Notes under the pieces: model-generated | Databases searched by the model: none | Told to the model about the DNA's origin: nothing | Seen by the model: only the letters and a program-made list of their open reading frames with translations | Shown: positions 10,313 to 21,355 of the stretch, piece by piece | Numbering within the stretch: the first letter of the stretch is position 1 | How the letters are laid out: each line of letters opens with the position of its first letter | Translations under genes and position numbers: made by a program | Assembly (NCBI RefSeq): GCF_000002875.2 | Contig: NC_009418.2 | Span: 356,130-420,129, forward strand | Source of the DNA: Leishmania infantum JPCM5 | Taxonomy: Eukaryota > Euglenozoa > Kinetoplastea > Trypanosomatida > Trypanosomatidae | Direction: 5' to 3' | DNA: 64,000 nt

Positions 10313-11375
10313 TGCGAGAGGCGACGAGAGACAACGATAGGTGAGTACTCATGGAGCATCCAATAACAGCGCGTGCAGCATGCTGCATCTCACCTGATAT
10401 ATATGTATATATTGCTCCTCATGCCCATGAGAGAGGGCTGTTGAGAGAGAGGAGGATACGTCTTGGCTGACGCGTTGTTGACCAGTGCAGGTGTGAGGCA
10501 GCTTGCCGAGGCCAACACTTCTAGGCCTTCCCTCTCTTTGTCATTGGATGCTCACTGTCCCCACATCTCTCTAGTTTTACTCCCGAACTCACCAAAGGTG
10601 CCCCCCTTCCCCCTCCTCACCCTGTCGGCCGCCCTCGTCTTTCCTCGCTCTCCCATTCGACTCGGACCAGCGCACTGCGCGCTCATCTCATCGTTTTTCG
10701 TCTCTCTTAAATGCCACGGCGCGAAAACAAAAAAAAAACGTTTTTGATAGAGCTCTTCTCTTGTCTTTGCCTTTTCTGTAGACATGTTCCCCGCTGCCAC
10801 CTCTACCGTCACCGCTGCGCTTCTCTTCGTCTCCTCTTTCATTGCCTATATATATATATAATATTGTATGTGCTGCTGTGCACAGCGGCCGTGTCTTGGC
10901 CTGTCATTGAAACTAGCTTCTTTCATCATGTCCGGCTATATTGATCTCTGTGCATCGGCTGCTGTGATGCGTTGTCATTTTGGGGAGGCCTTTAGCCCTT
11001 GAGTCGGCCGTATATATATATATATGCCTAGCTTTTTCCTCTCTGGATGCTTGTGAGTCTCATTGCATAGGATAGCCGACATGGAGGTGCGCCATCATTC
11101 GCTTTTCGTTTCTTTTTTTTTGTGGTTCCGCCTGCTCGCTTGGGTGCGTATCTGTTTGATGTAGCGCCTGTGCACAGATAAATAGATGCCTTCAATGCAC
11201 AAGGAAGAACTTAGTCACATACCTGCCCGTCACGATGAGGACAGCATGCGAACAGCTGATTCGGCACGATGATGGCTGGCGCACCCCGCGCCGGATCGTT
11301 TGTTCTGCGCAGACCACAATAGCGACCTTTTCTTTGTTTTGCTCCTCTGTCTTTCAGCGTTGAGCCCGATATGCT
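10313..11375. other. 3' flank with AT dinucleotide runs
   Basis: About 1 kb with no gene recognised. TA-type microsatellites occur at about 10398-10410, 10848-10865 and 11010-11026. There is also an A run near 10730 in pyrimidine-rich sequence. Confidence 0.6.
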
Positions 11376-11920
11376 GTGTGCGATTCGCGGCTTGCCCGAG
11401 ATTTGAAGCACGCCTCCTCTCGCGCTGTGATCGTGCACCGCAATGGCGTGATGACGCACATGTCGCGTGCACTGCATGGGCTTTCCCCGCCGGGTGTCGA
11501 TCGCTGCCCTGTACGCTGCTTCCGAATGGCTAACTGTGAGCTCATTGTGCCCAGGCGCATGCCTATCCGCGAGCCCCTTCCGCTTGACACACCCACGCTT
11601 GTCAATGTCGTGCGAATTCCGCAGAGCGCGGAATGCTCCTGCCACCTCCGACTCATGGCAGCGTCCCACCTGCCGCGGCACATGCGGGCAAGCCATCCGT
11701 ACACGCCCTCTGTGATATCCGCGGAAACGGGCGGTGACGACAGCGGCCCACACAAACAACAACGTCGTACTGGAACAGGCCCAAGGATGCCAAAGTGCGG
11801 GCACTGTGCGCGCACGCTGTCAAGCACAGCTGGCATGATGCATCGCATCCGACGAAAGCATCCAGAGGTCAGCAGAGCGCGAGTGAGGGAGAAAAAAGGC
11901 GCAAAGAAGTCCATACAAAT
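11376..11920 (+). mobile_element. Degenerate ingi/L1Tc-related element (DIRE) remnant with zinc fingers
   Basis: An open frame here reads as a string of decayed C2H2-type fingers. The clearest is C-G-H-C followed by 11 residues and H-x5-H, ending RRKHPE, at about 11790-11870. An upstream imperfect one reads C-x-C with LPRHMRASHP at about 11634-11700. Paired C2H2 fingers followed by H-P near the C-terminus are a feature of ingi/L1Tc-type non-LTR retrotransposon proteins. Leishmania keeps only degenerate copies of these (DIRE). No reverse transcriptase core is recognised upstream. The remnant is followed about 110 bases later by a SIDER1-like repeat, itself a family related to DIRE. A small genuine zinc-finger gene is the alternative. 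Confidence 0.45.
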
Positions 11921-12029
11921 CAGCCCCAATGTGCGTGTGTGTGCGGGCGAGGGCGGCATCTTCTGCATCCGACGCGGTGGACTGATGAGGTGCAGATACC
12001 CGAAGCGTGTCGAGAGCTCCCCTGAATGG

Positions 12030-12498
12030 CACTTTCGAGTCGGCCAGAGTCGCGTGTGGAGATTATTCGCACCATATTACGGCATGCGGCGGCTTGAGGC
12101 AACCGAGGGAGGGGCATGGCGTGCAGGCGGAGGACAGGGTCTGAGAGGGCCCTGGCCTGCGGCTGACCAACCTCCTCTCGGTGCTCATGCGGCACGCACC
12201 TACACCAGCCCCTGCGGCCTGCACGGCAGACGCCGCCGCCTCCGCCCTCGAGCAGGACTCTGAAGGTGGCCCTGTGGGATCATGGCATGCAGTGCACCCT
12301 GGCCCGTGTGGCGCCGGTGGCGCTGCACGCGTGCGAGGAATGGAGGAGGAAGGACGAGGTGGTGGGCCCGTTAGCGGCATGGCCCGATGCAACGGTGGCC
12401 GGCTCGTCGTGGACGGCGCGGATGTAGCCGCGGTGCGACAGGGGTGTGTGGGCCGCGGCTGCATGCGTACACGTGTCGACCCGCTCTTGGTGGAGTGA
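12030..12498 (+). mobile_element. SIDER1-like repeat, EF-1 beta interval copy
   Basis: About 470 bases beginning CACTTTCGAGTCGGCCAGAG. It matches, with scattered substitutions and some indels, the elements at 56814-57281 and 63475-63942 in the amastin 3' flanks. This copy is visibly more diverged than those two are from each other. The match to a roughly 450-base element in amastin 3' UTRs suggests SIDER1, a retroposon family known to act in stage-specific translation. The family name is from memory. Confidence 0.65.
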
Positions 12499-13227
12499 GG
12501 CGTTGATAACGAAAGATACTTTCTCTGACTTCTCTTTCATTGTGTGCACTTGCTGGTGTTCTCGTTCTCCTTCTGGTGCTTTATTCTCGTGCTGTGCTGC
12601 TACGCTGTTGCAACGATGCCCAACATGGACTCCTGCGAGCAGCCTTGGTGCGGGGGCGGCCGGTGCCGTGCTCGCGCGTGTCCGTTTATGTGTGGAGTCC
12701 CGAGCATCTTCAGTCGACAAAGGTGACTTTTGGCGAGGCGGTGAAGTACGTGATTTCGTAGATGGCATGAAGCGAACCTTTAGCGTGTTGGGTGCTTATA
12801 TTCTTGTTTACTTGTGTGCCCGTGCGTGTGTGTGTGTATTGTGTTCTGCCTTTCTCACTTTACCATTCCCTCAGGACTCCCTGCTTATTCCTCTGTGCAT
12901 GTTTGTGTGTGTGTCTTCTCAAGAATTCGCGTGGAGTCGACAAACGCGTAGACTTGACCTCAGCGTGCACGACGGTGCAACTGTGCGAAGTGCATGGTGG
13001 CTATGTCGGCCGTTGTGCTGGTTGTTGGCTGTCGAAGCCCTGACAGTAACATCGGAAAGAGAATGAAAAGCAGAGGATGCAGTGGCGTTTGTACCGCCAC
13101 TCCTCGATCTTGGGTGCTTGCCCAAAGGTCAGGGTAGTCAATCTCTGCACTGCGCCAGCGTGCAAGTGCGGACAATGTGTTCAGGTGTGCTGAATACAGC
13201 CATTTTTGTACGCGGCCAAACTTATTC
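12499..13227. other. Spacer before EF-1 beta copy 2
   Basis: About 730 bases, T/C- and GT-rich, without a recognisable gene. It differs from the sequence upstream of the first EF-1 beta copy until position 13228. Confidence 0.6.
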
Positions 13228-14197
13228 TCCCCTCCGAGTGCTCCATGCCCTTTGCGTCGACTTTCGCTGTTCTCGCTCTCTGCTTTTTGCTGGTGACATT
13301 GCGCGCCTGTGCACTCCGTGCATGCCCCCCCCCTCACATTCGCACCCGCCACACATCTGCGGACGCGCCCTCCGCCTCTCCTGCAGTTTACGCCGTCCAC
13401 ACGCTCTTTTCGACTCTCCTAGCTCTTTCTCCCCCCCTCCCGACCACCCCGTACCCCCGCGCGCACCCCAACATGTCTCTAAAGGACGTGAGCAAGAAGG
13501 CCGCCGAGCTGGAGTCGAAGCTGGGCGGCAAGCTGTTCCTGGGCGGCGCGAAGCCGACGGCGGAGGACGTGAAGGTGTTCAACGACCTGCTCGGCGCGAA
13601 CCACGTGAACCTGTACCGATGGGCGAAGAACATGGCGACGTACACCGAGGGCGAGCGCAAGGCGTGGGGCGGGCCGGTGCGCGTTGCTGCGCCGGAGCTG
13701 CGCATGCCCGCGCCGGCGGCGGCGAAGGCGGTGAGGTCGGATGCTGCTGCTGAGAAGAGGGCTGCGCCGAAGGCTGCTGCTGTTGCGCCGCCGTCTGCCG
13801 CTGCCGCGGAGGAGGACGACGACGACATCGACCTGTTCGGCGAGACGACGGAGGAGGAGAAGGCAGCGCTGGAGGCGAAGAAGGCGAAGGACGCGGAGAA
13901 GAAGAAGGCGAAGAAGGATGTGATTGCGAAGTCGTCGATCCTGTTCGATATCAAGGCGTGGGACGACACGATCGACCTGGAGGCGCTCGCGCAGAAGCTG
14001 CACGCGATCCAGCGCGACGGCCTGATCTGGGGTGACCACAAGCTGGTGCCCGTTGCGTTTGGCGTGAAGAAGCTGCAGCAGCTGATCGTCATTGAGGACG
14101 ACAAGGTGTCCGGCGACGACCTGGAGGAGATGATCATGGGCTTCGAGGAGGAGGTGCAGTCGATGGATATCGTCGCCTGGAACAAGATCTGAGGTAA
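13228..14197 (+). repeat. EF-1 beta duplicated unit, copy 2
   Basis: Counterpart of 5249-6222. Only the C-run length in the 5' flank was seen to differ (9 C here). Confidence 0.9.
13473..14192 (+). CDS. EEF1B: Translation elongation factor 1-beta (eEF1B beta), copy 2
   Basis: A 239-residue protein that appears identical to the product of 5498-6217. It has the GST-C-like N-terminal domain, the DDDDIDLFG acidic block and the C-terminal exchange domain ending VAWNKI. The 5' UTR and acceptor lie inside the duplicated unit, while the 3' UTR diverges five bases after the stop. The two genes therefore probably share trans-splicing and translation signals but differ in mRNA stability or stage control. 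That is inference from the sequence layout. Confidence 0.95.
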   Translation: MSLKDVSKKAAELESKLGGKLFLGGAKPTAEDVKVFNDLLGANHVNLYRWAKNMATYTEGERKAWGGPVRVAAPELRMPAPAAAKAVRSDAAAEKRAAPKAAAVAPPSAAAAEEDDDDIDLFGETTEEEKAALEAKKAKDAEKKKAKKDVIAKSSILFDIKAWDDTIDLEALAQKLHAIQRDGLIWGDHKLVPVAFGVKKLQQLIVIEDDKVSGDDLEEMIMGFEEEVQSMDIVAWNKI

Positions 14198-16864
14198 TTC
14201 GGAAAAGGCGCGACGGATAGGCTGTGACGGACGGAGCGCGAGTGGTACTGCGCGTTCGTCAGCGAGGCCTCGTCTCGGGAGTGGGCGGAGGGTAGCCGCT
14301 GTTTCTTGTGCGATGACAGCGATTAGTCGGAGAGTTTTTTTCGCGGCGCACAGGGTGGTAGCGGGACACTTGCCGCATGGTTACCAATCTGCAAGACGGA
14401 CGAGCTTGTTTTCGTCTGTCTTCGTTTGGAGGCCGCCGTGCAAGGCAGCGATTCCTCGTCGTTGAACCCTCCCCCACCCCACCCCCAAGGCAATCGCATG
14501 ACGCACTGATAATCTTTGCCGAATCATGGTGTGTGATTGGTTGGGCAAGGGGGCGCGTGTTTCACTCGTGCTTGCCGTGCATGTTGTCGACCGTCTCTTC
14601 GAGCCGCGCTCGCCCCGCAGCAGTCTTCCTTTTGTTTGCTGTTGTAATTTTTGGTGCTCGCAACGCACTGTTTTCTTGTTTTCCTGCCGGCTTGTTTTCC
14701 ACGTCCTATAAGGTAAGCAGAAGACAGGAAAACGGAAACGCACGTAAACAGCGTAGACGTACACGTGTCGTTGGAATGTGGGCGCGCCGATGTGTGTGTG
14801 TGTGCGGGTCTGTGTGGTGTATTGGTTTCTCTAGTGGCGAGAGGGAGGGGTAGGGACGTACAGAGTGCATGCCTACCGTTTGCGGGCAGCTGTCGATGGT
14901 GTTACGCTATAAGCTGTGAAAGCCTCTGCACCGTCATCTGGTGCGCATGTCTTCGGCGTCTCGCTGCCTGCTTCTTCTTGAGCCCTTTCTCTAGCTGCCA
15001 CGCTTCGACTTACACATAAGCAACACGGGGCACGCCCACGATCCACAACGGGTGCTCTGTGAACACCAAGGTATGAACTCTATCCGATAAAAAAGAAAAA
15101 CATCGCAGCCACAACAACAGCAGCGCGGCAAACATACCGAACGAGCATCATGGTTGTTTTCTGAGAGAAGAAAAAAAAACATAAAAAGGCATCAGAGATG
15201 AGCCAGCCTTGAAGCGAAGGAAAGAGACTAATCTCTCACTCTCTGTGTGCGTGTGAGGGGAGGGGAGAGGAGGAGCTTGAGAGAGAGAGGCGGGACGCAG
15301 TCGCCAGTGAGGTGGAAAAGAGGGATAATTGTGCGAGTATTCGCTCGTGTGCTCATGGCCAGTTGAGGCTTGCCGTCAGGCTGCGGCGTATGTGGGTTTG
15401 ACCATAGTGCGCCACCGTCTTGTCGGTTCTGTCCGTCTCTCTCATGCAGGCATTCACACGAGCGGCGCAAATTTGGGGTGCTCTTTCATGTTGACACTCT
15501 TCTTTTGGTTTGTGAAACCTTTTCTGAATCGAGTGTGCACCCACTCCCACTCCATTCGCTCACGTGCTCAAACTCCTCTCGCAATCTTTGCCTGGATGGC
15601 TCTCAGCAAGTCCCCCCCTCCCCCGCCTCTGCCTCTCCTTTTTTTTTCTGTTATTTGGTTCGTATCGCCTGTGCGTGGCGCTGCAGGCGCGCCTCTCTAG
15701 CCGACAAGTCTTCAAGGTGCACAGTGGCAAGGCGCGTTGCTGGACGTGCGCACACCTTTGCAGTCACTAGTGTAGGTATGCGATCTTCACGTTAGCATCA
15801 CTCCCTACCGACAAACACAATACAGGCGAGGCGCCAGGCTGGACAGCTGATCTTGAGCTTCGCTCGCGCAAAGAGAGGTGCCGAGAGCAGGGGAGGTGCG
15901 AGTCGCCTCCCATCCGTAGGATAGGCAAACAGTCATCACCTACTGAAGGCGAATGATCGATGTGCAGTGTGGGTGCGAGTAAAGGCGGACGGCGTTGATA
16001 GGGGGAGGGGAAGGGCAGGGTAGCGGATCGGTGCTGAAGTGCCGGTGCTACTGTGTGTCTCTGAGTCCAAGCAATGGCGCAATGAACTCGAGATATAGGA
16101 CACTATCACAACATGGAGCTTTTTCTCCCCCAGTCTCTCCAATTTCGTGCTTCGGCTCGTTCGAGTGTCTAGGATACCCACCATGTGAATCGCCGCGGAA
16201 GGAAATTGAAAGAGGCGTCGTACGTAGAGCACTGGCGTGCGCTCGTGCGAGGCGTTGCCACATGTCTCCGCAGCGTCCCCCTGCTGCTCTCCCCTCAGCG
16301 CTTCCGCATGCCCCGCTTCTCAGCTATGCAGGCCATTGCGTGTGTATGCCTTCACTCACTCTGTCTCTGTGATGACTCGTACAAAAAGCGCCCCCCCCTC
16401 TCTACTCTGACTCACTGCTCATTGAATCGCGCGCACCCCTGCTCCGCGCGCAACCTCACACATGCATCATCATGTGCGCTTCTCCGCGGGGGAGTGCCAC
16501 CTTTACACAAATCTGGCGCCGTCTTCCTCATACGCACAAGCACGCGCCGGCACACGCATACGCGGTAGAGAGGACGGAATAGAGACACCAGCACCTCGAC
16601 AAAGACGAGAAGACACGCACGGAGAACAAGCGCTCGTGTGCTTGTGGTGTATGCGTGCGTGTGCCCGCTTGCGTCGCAAGGGTCTTTGCATTCGGCGTGC
16701 TTTTCTCTCGGGGCCGCTCACGCCCCTCCGCCCTGCGTACTGTCCTTCCACCTACCTCCCCGTCTCTCCCACGTACGCGGTGCCTGCTTGTGGTGTGTGC
16801 ATGCGTGTGCGCGACCCGCTTTTTTGCTCTTCCTCTTCTCCTTTGTGGGTCTGCATACACTCTC
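14193..16864. other. Long spacer between EF-1 beta copy 2 and the PP1-type phosphatase
   Basis: About 2.7 kb without a recognised gene. It has A-rich patches at 15080-15190, pyrimidine tracts at 15590-15660 and 16380-16420, and GT runs near 14790. Open frames in it are Cys/Arg/Ser-rich and low complexity. Confidence 0.55.
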
Positions 16865-18139
16865 ATGCGCCACGGTACGGCACCGCAGGTGGGCGGACGA
16901 AAGCGAAGCCGCTCTCGCTCGTCAGAGAAGTCGCCCGTGTCGGCGCTGCACGATGAGGAAGCGGAGGACGTCGTCGCATCGCCCGTGCATGCGAAGGAGA
17001 AGCACCATCCGCAGCTAAGTGCCAATGCGACCAGCCCTGTTATCTCTAGCCCTCACGGGAGTAGCCACGGTAGCTGCAACTCAAGCGTCTCCTCGACATC
17101 CTCCTCGTCTTCTGCCACCAAGCACTCGGGTGACAAGAGTCCACATAATGCACGCAAAATGCCGGCTGCTGCTGCTGCGGAGGCGGCAACAGCATCGACC
17201 GCGGTAGCCGCGGCGGCGGCAGCGACGTCGACATCCCCCACGGCGTACATGACCCCCGAGGACGCCTCCATCTACACACTAGTCACCAGCATCTTGGCAG
17301 AGTGGCGCAGTGGCGTCACTCTACTGAAGGAGGATATCATTCGCTTAATCCTGCGTCGTGTGCGCCCCATCCTCATGAGCCAGCCGATGCTCGTCCGCAC
17401 CGAGGCGCCGATCAACGTGTGCGGTGACATACACGGCCAAATCACAGACCTCGTCGAAATCTTCAAGGCGGGCGGACTGCCTCCCCACTCGCGCTACCTC
17501 TTCCTCGGTGACTACGTGGACCGCGGCAAGTATGGGACGGAGGTGATCACGGTGCTGCTGGGGCTGAAGGTGTTGTACCCGAAGCGCATATATGTTCTGC
17601 GCGGAAACCACGAGACGGACAGCATTTGCCGCATCTACGGCTTCTTTGACGAGGTGAAGCGCCGTTTCAACGTGCGCCTGTTCAAGGAGTTCACGGATGT
17701 GTTCAACTGCCTTCCCGTGGCGGCGTTGATAGAGGAGATCGCGCTGTGCATGCACGGCGGTCTCAGCCCCGAACTGCGCCACCTGCGTCAAATTGAACAG
17801 ATCTACCGGCCGTTGCTGGTGCCTGATGAGGGACTTGCCTGCGACCTTCTCTGGTCCGATCCGGAGGAGGGGTCGTCTGGGTGGCAACCAAGCGAGCGCG
17901 GTGTCAGCTTTACGTTTGGCGAGGATGTAGTGAAGCGCATGTGCGACAGCCTCGGCATCGACATCGTTCTCCGAGCCCATCAGGTGGTGGATGAGGGCTA
18001 CTCTTTCTTTGCCGGCAGGCGCCTCGTCACCATCTTTAGCGCGTCCAACTACTGCGGCGAGTTCACCAACAGCGGCGCCATGATGCTGATGGACGAAAAC
18101 TGCATGTGCAGCTTCCAAATCTTTAAGCCTGAGTACTAA
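16865..18139 (+). CDS. PP1: PP1-type serine/threonine protein phosphatase catalytic subunit
   Basis: A 424-residue protein whose last 300 residues form a complete PPP catalytic domain. It shows GDIHG at 187-191, GDYVDRG at 215-221 and RGNHE at 246-250, which supply metal and phosphate ligands. Downstream are the PP1-like stretch [28 protein letters not shown] and a C-terminal SASNYCGEF. The middle stretch resembles PP1 more than PP2A or PP2B. The first 120 residues are unusual: Ser/His-rich and then Ala-rich low complexity, absent from ordinary PP1. The start is uncertain. The strongest pyrimidine tract (about 16819-16845) has its first AG at 16887-16888, inside the frame. The ATG at 16865 therefore needs an acceptor further upstream. 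Otherwise translation would begin at 17159, leaving the catalytic domain intact. Confidence 0.88.
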   Translation: MRHGTAPQVGGRKRSRSRSSEKSPVSALHDEEAEDVVASPVHAKEKHHPQLSANATSPVISSPHGSSHGSCNSSVSSTSSSSSATKHSGDKSPHNARKMPAAAAAEAATASTAVAAAAAATSTSPTAYMTPEDASIYTLVTSILAEWRSGVTLLKEDIIRLILRRVRPILMSQPMLVRTEAPINVCGDIHGQITDLVEIFKAGGLPPHSRYLFLGDYVDRGKYGTEVITVLLGLKVLYPKRIYVLRGNHETDSICRIYGFFDEVKRRFNVRLFKEFTDVFNCLPVAALIEEIALCMHGGLSPELRHLRQIEQIYRPLLVPDEGLACDLLWSDPEEGSSGWQPSERGVSFTFGEDVVKRMCDSLGIDIVLRAHQVVDEGYSFFAGRRLVTIFSASNYCGEFTNSGAMMLMDENCMCSFQIFKPEY

Positions 18140-19772
18140 GAGCAGGAAGGTGTGTACGGGCGCGCGCACTTTCAACAATGCAGGTCACTGCAGCAGCAGC
18201 ATCAGCAGCACCAGCAGCAGTGGCAGCTGCGGCGGAAACAGACCGCGGTGGATGGGTGCTGGTTTGCTTCTCGGGGTCTGCGAGTGCATGTCTGTGGGTG
18301 TTTTGTTCTCCAGTGACGACTTACTCCTCTTAAAACGCCACGCAGCCGCGCGTACGAGTTCAAATATTCACAGGCGCACACTGACATATACACACGTACA
18401 CATGCGCAATGCACATGCACACACCGACGTGCGTCTTGTTGCGCCTGTTCTGTTAAGCTGTCCTCTATTTCTACTTTTTTTTCCCTCTTGACGTTGTGTC
18501 TAATTCAGAAGCGACTGCGCCCCGTTGTGTGCCCTCCTCCCTCCCCCCACACACATTACTGGTGTCTCTCTCGCTGCGGCTTGAAAGTGCCTTCAGCGCC
18601 CTCTTCTCCTCTCTTCCTCTCTTCCTCTCTTCTTTGCCCACGTTGTCTGTGCACTTGAGCCGGTGAGTCGATGCGCCTTGTTCGCGCAAGATGATGGTAC
18701 CTTGCAGAGATTCCATCTCTTCCCTTCTTGCTCGTTGTTTGCCTCGCTGTTATGGTGTACCTGTGCCGTTGATTTTGGTGCGCAGGGCAGCTGATGAGAT
18801 ACGGCGCATCTGACGCCCCTCACCTTCCTCTTCTTTGTTTAGTGTAAGATATGTTGGCCGTTGCAGCCTGTGCGACGGTCGTGGGGGCGGTTCACAGGAA
18901 CTAGCGGGGGCGGAGGGTAACATAGAAAACGAACCGAAGTACAAGAATTGCGACTGTGCTGTGCGGCGTGCAGCCGCTGTCTGCGCGCGTACGCCTGTTA
19001 ACGTGTGTGTGTGTAGGTGCTCGGTACGTTTGGCATCGATTCGCTTGTAAGAACAAGAAGAAAGCGCTCAGGAACGGCATTCCATCACGTCCAAAAAGGG
19101 AACGGCGAAGCAGGGCATGCGAAAAGCGCGAAGCGTGGGGCCTAAAACTCGGTTTCCCATCACAACTCTACCCTCTTCTTCACGCTGTGTCGGTGGACGC
19201 GGAGCTCATGTGTCTGGGTGAAAGTGCATGCGTGGTGGTTGCGCTGGTGGGAAGGAAGGCAAGGACTCCTCACCGACTGTTGCTGGCGATGTTGTGTTTT
19301 CTGGCGTCGTGCACATTTCTGTTCATCGGCTTGTCGCCGCTCGATGTGTCGGCATGTGCTTGCAGGCTCGTTGCATGTTTCCATGCGGACCATCCGCGCA
19401 CCCTGCAAACACAGAAGAAAAACCACCGTTGACTGTCGACTTCTCTGCTGATGCTTCCACCCGCATGAGAAGGAGGAAACGAAAAAGGAAAGCCGCGATG
19501 CCGCGCGCTCTTTGCTCTACGGTATCTTCACCTTGAACCGATTTCCTCTTTCCCGTCTCTACGTTTATTGATGCTTGCGCTGGGCACATTGCACACACGC
19601 ACACACTCGTCCTGCCTGTCCCCGCATATGCGTACCCCCTCTCTCGGTGCCCGTGCGCTCGCGTGCGTGCCGCCTTCCCACCTCCATCTTTTTTCGTCTC
19701 TCCCTTTCACCTCATCACGCGCACGCTCCTTCCTTTGCATGCTTCAATTGGTGTAGAGTCGATTTCACACAG
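18140..19772. other. Phosphatase 3' flank and L13a upstream region
   Basis: About 1.6 kb without a gene. A CAG-type trinucleotide run at about 18190-18229 follows the stop codon closely. Pyrimidine-rich DNA at 18470-18640 and at 19660-19735 surrounds otherwise mixed sequence. Confidence 0.6.
19681..19756 (+). promoter_or_regulatory. Probable spliced-leader acceptor region of L13a
   Basis: A pyrimidine tract at about 19681-19712 and a shorter one at about 19725-19735 precede AG at 19755-19756. This would give a 5' UTR of about 16 bases, typical of trypanosomatid ribosomal protein mRNAs. Confidence 0.5.
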
Positions 19773-20441
19773 ATGGCCTTCCCAAGCCGCAAGGATGCGT
19801 CCCGCGCGCAGCGCAAGAGCGCCAAAAAGCACCGCCCCGAGATCATTGTGATCGACCTGAAGGATCACGTACTTGGTCGCGCGGCGGCTGTGGTTGCCAA
19901 GCAGCTGCTCCTGGGTAAGAAGATCACCGTGGTGCGCTGCGAGCAGCTCAACATTGCCGGAACGGAGATCCGCAACAAGATCAAGTACCTGCAGTACCTG
20001 CGCAAGCGGAAGCTGACGAACCCTACAAAGGGCCCCTTCCACCACCGTGCCCCGTCCGACGTGTTTGTCCGCACTGTGCGCAGCATGCTGCCCCGGTACA
20101 CGAAGCGCGGCATGAAGGCACTTAACTCGCTGGTGGCCTACGAGGGAATTCCGCCCAACGTGGTGCGCACGGGCGGGCGCGTGGTGATCCCGCGCGCCCA
20201 GCGCCATGTGTGCTACCGCTCGGAGCGTCCCTACACGGTGCTCGGCAACATGTGCAAGCACGTGGGCTGGAAGTACAGCGACGTCGTCGCCAATCTCGAG
20301 AAGGCTCGCGTGGAGAAGGCGTCCCGCCACCACGAAAAGCAGGCGAAGCTCCGCGAGGCGTGGAAGGCGGCCCGCAAGGAGGCGCTCGCCAAGATGCCCA
20401 AGCACAACGTGGAGGTGCTGAAGAAGTTCGGCTACGCGTAA
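19773..20441 (+). CDS. RPL13A: 60S ribosomal protein L13a (uL13)
   Basis: A 222-residue basic protein of the large cytosolic ribosomal subunit. The family core is clear. It begins with VIDLKDHVLGRAAAVVAKQLLLGKKI, continues with VVRCEQLNIAG near residue 55, and includes the KGPFHHRAPSDVF-x-R-x-VRSMLP block near 90-110. A KRGMKALNSL-x-AYEGIPP segment follows. The C-terminal third is a Lys/Arg/Ala-rich helix ending KKFGYA, as in eukaryotic L13a. Length is slightly above the human protein (203) because of the basic N-terminal extension MAFPSRKDASRAQRK. The ATG sits 16 bases after a good acceptor AG. No sign of damage. Confidence 0.95.
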   Translation: MAFPSRKDASRAQRKSAKKHRPEIIVIDLKDHVLGRAAAVVAKQLLLGKKITVVRCEQLNIAGTEIRNKIKYLQYLRKRKLTNPTKGPFHHRAPSDVFVRTVRSMLPRYTKRGMKALNSLVAYEGIPPNVVRTGGRVVIPRAQRHVCYRSERPYTVLGNMCKHVGWKYSDVVANLEKARVEKASRHHEKQAKLREAWKAARKEALAKMPKHNVEVLKKFGYA

Positions 20442-21355
20442 GCTGACGGCGATCGGCTAGCACACGCTTCCGTGCTCACAGACACACATCGACACGATCA
20501 CCTCGCACGGTTCTTAGCCGTCATGACGTTGTTGGAAGGGGGAGCGGGACGGAGAGGTCGCACGAGCTGCTGACGCGTTAAAGGGTGAACACTTTGGGGC
20601 GAACGAAAACTGAGGTTCACGAGGCGCAGCGGGCCTGCGGAAACGTCACTGCTGTCCCTCTGCTCATTCGTGCTCTATCCTTGTGCACTCGCTTCGGCCA
20701 AACGCTGGCTGCTCTCTTTCCCCCATCTCCCTCTGTTTTCCTGTCCCGCGGTGGACACAGTTATATATAACTGTGTATGTGTATGCGTGCGCGTATTGTT
20801 GGTGTTGGCGTTGGTGTGCGTCTGTCTGTGTGTGGCTATGGTGAGCTCGACTTGCGTCTTTCCTTTCTCGTTTCCCTTTTTTTTTCTGTGTGCGTGCGGT
20901 CTCGCGCACTCTCATTTCTATCAAACAAGCAGCAAAGCAAAGGGAGGAAAAGAAGATCCATGAGCAGCTTGACAACAGGAAAGTGCGAGCGACAGGCCGG
21001 CGAGGGAGAGACAGGAAGAAAAGGAAGCCGTGCGTGGCCGGAAAGAGTTGTGCAGTTTCTTCCTCTTTCATCGGCTGTTCCGGACTCCGCCCTCCTCCAC
21101 ACACACACACACACAAGGTGTTTCTACCGCTACTCACGCATGCCTTTCGCAACTTGCCTTGCAAGGTCACGCCTTTCCGCTAGATGCACTTTCAGATTCC
21201 CTCAAGCTGCCCTCACCGGCACTCTTGCGCAGCCATGCATCGCAAGCTCTCTTCTTCCACTGCCTGCCCACCATCTTCGTGTCCCTCGACTCTCCCGTTG
21301 TGTGATGCATCGCATTATCATCATCTTCCACGGCTCGGCTGTGCAGCTTCACAGA
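20442..21355. other. L13a 3' UTR and spacer before the zinc-finger gene
   Basis: About 900 bases without a separate gene. The downstream reading frame is open from 20777, but that part is Cys/Val/Ser-rich and pyrimidine-rich, unlike the protein that follows. It is taken as 5' UTR and spacer. A CA run lies at about 21098-21115. Confidence 0.6.
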
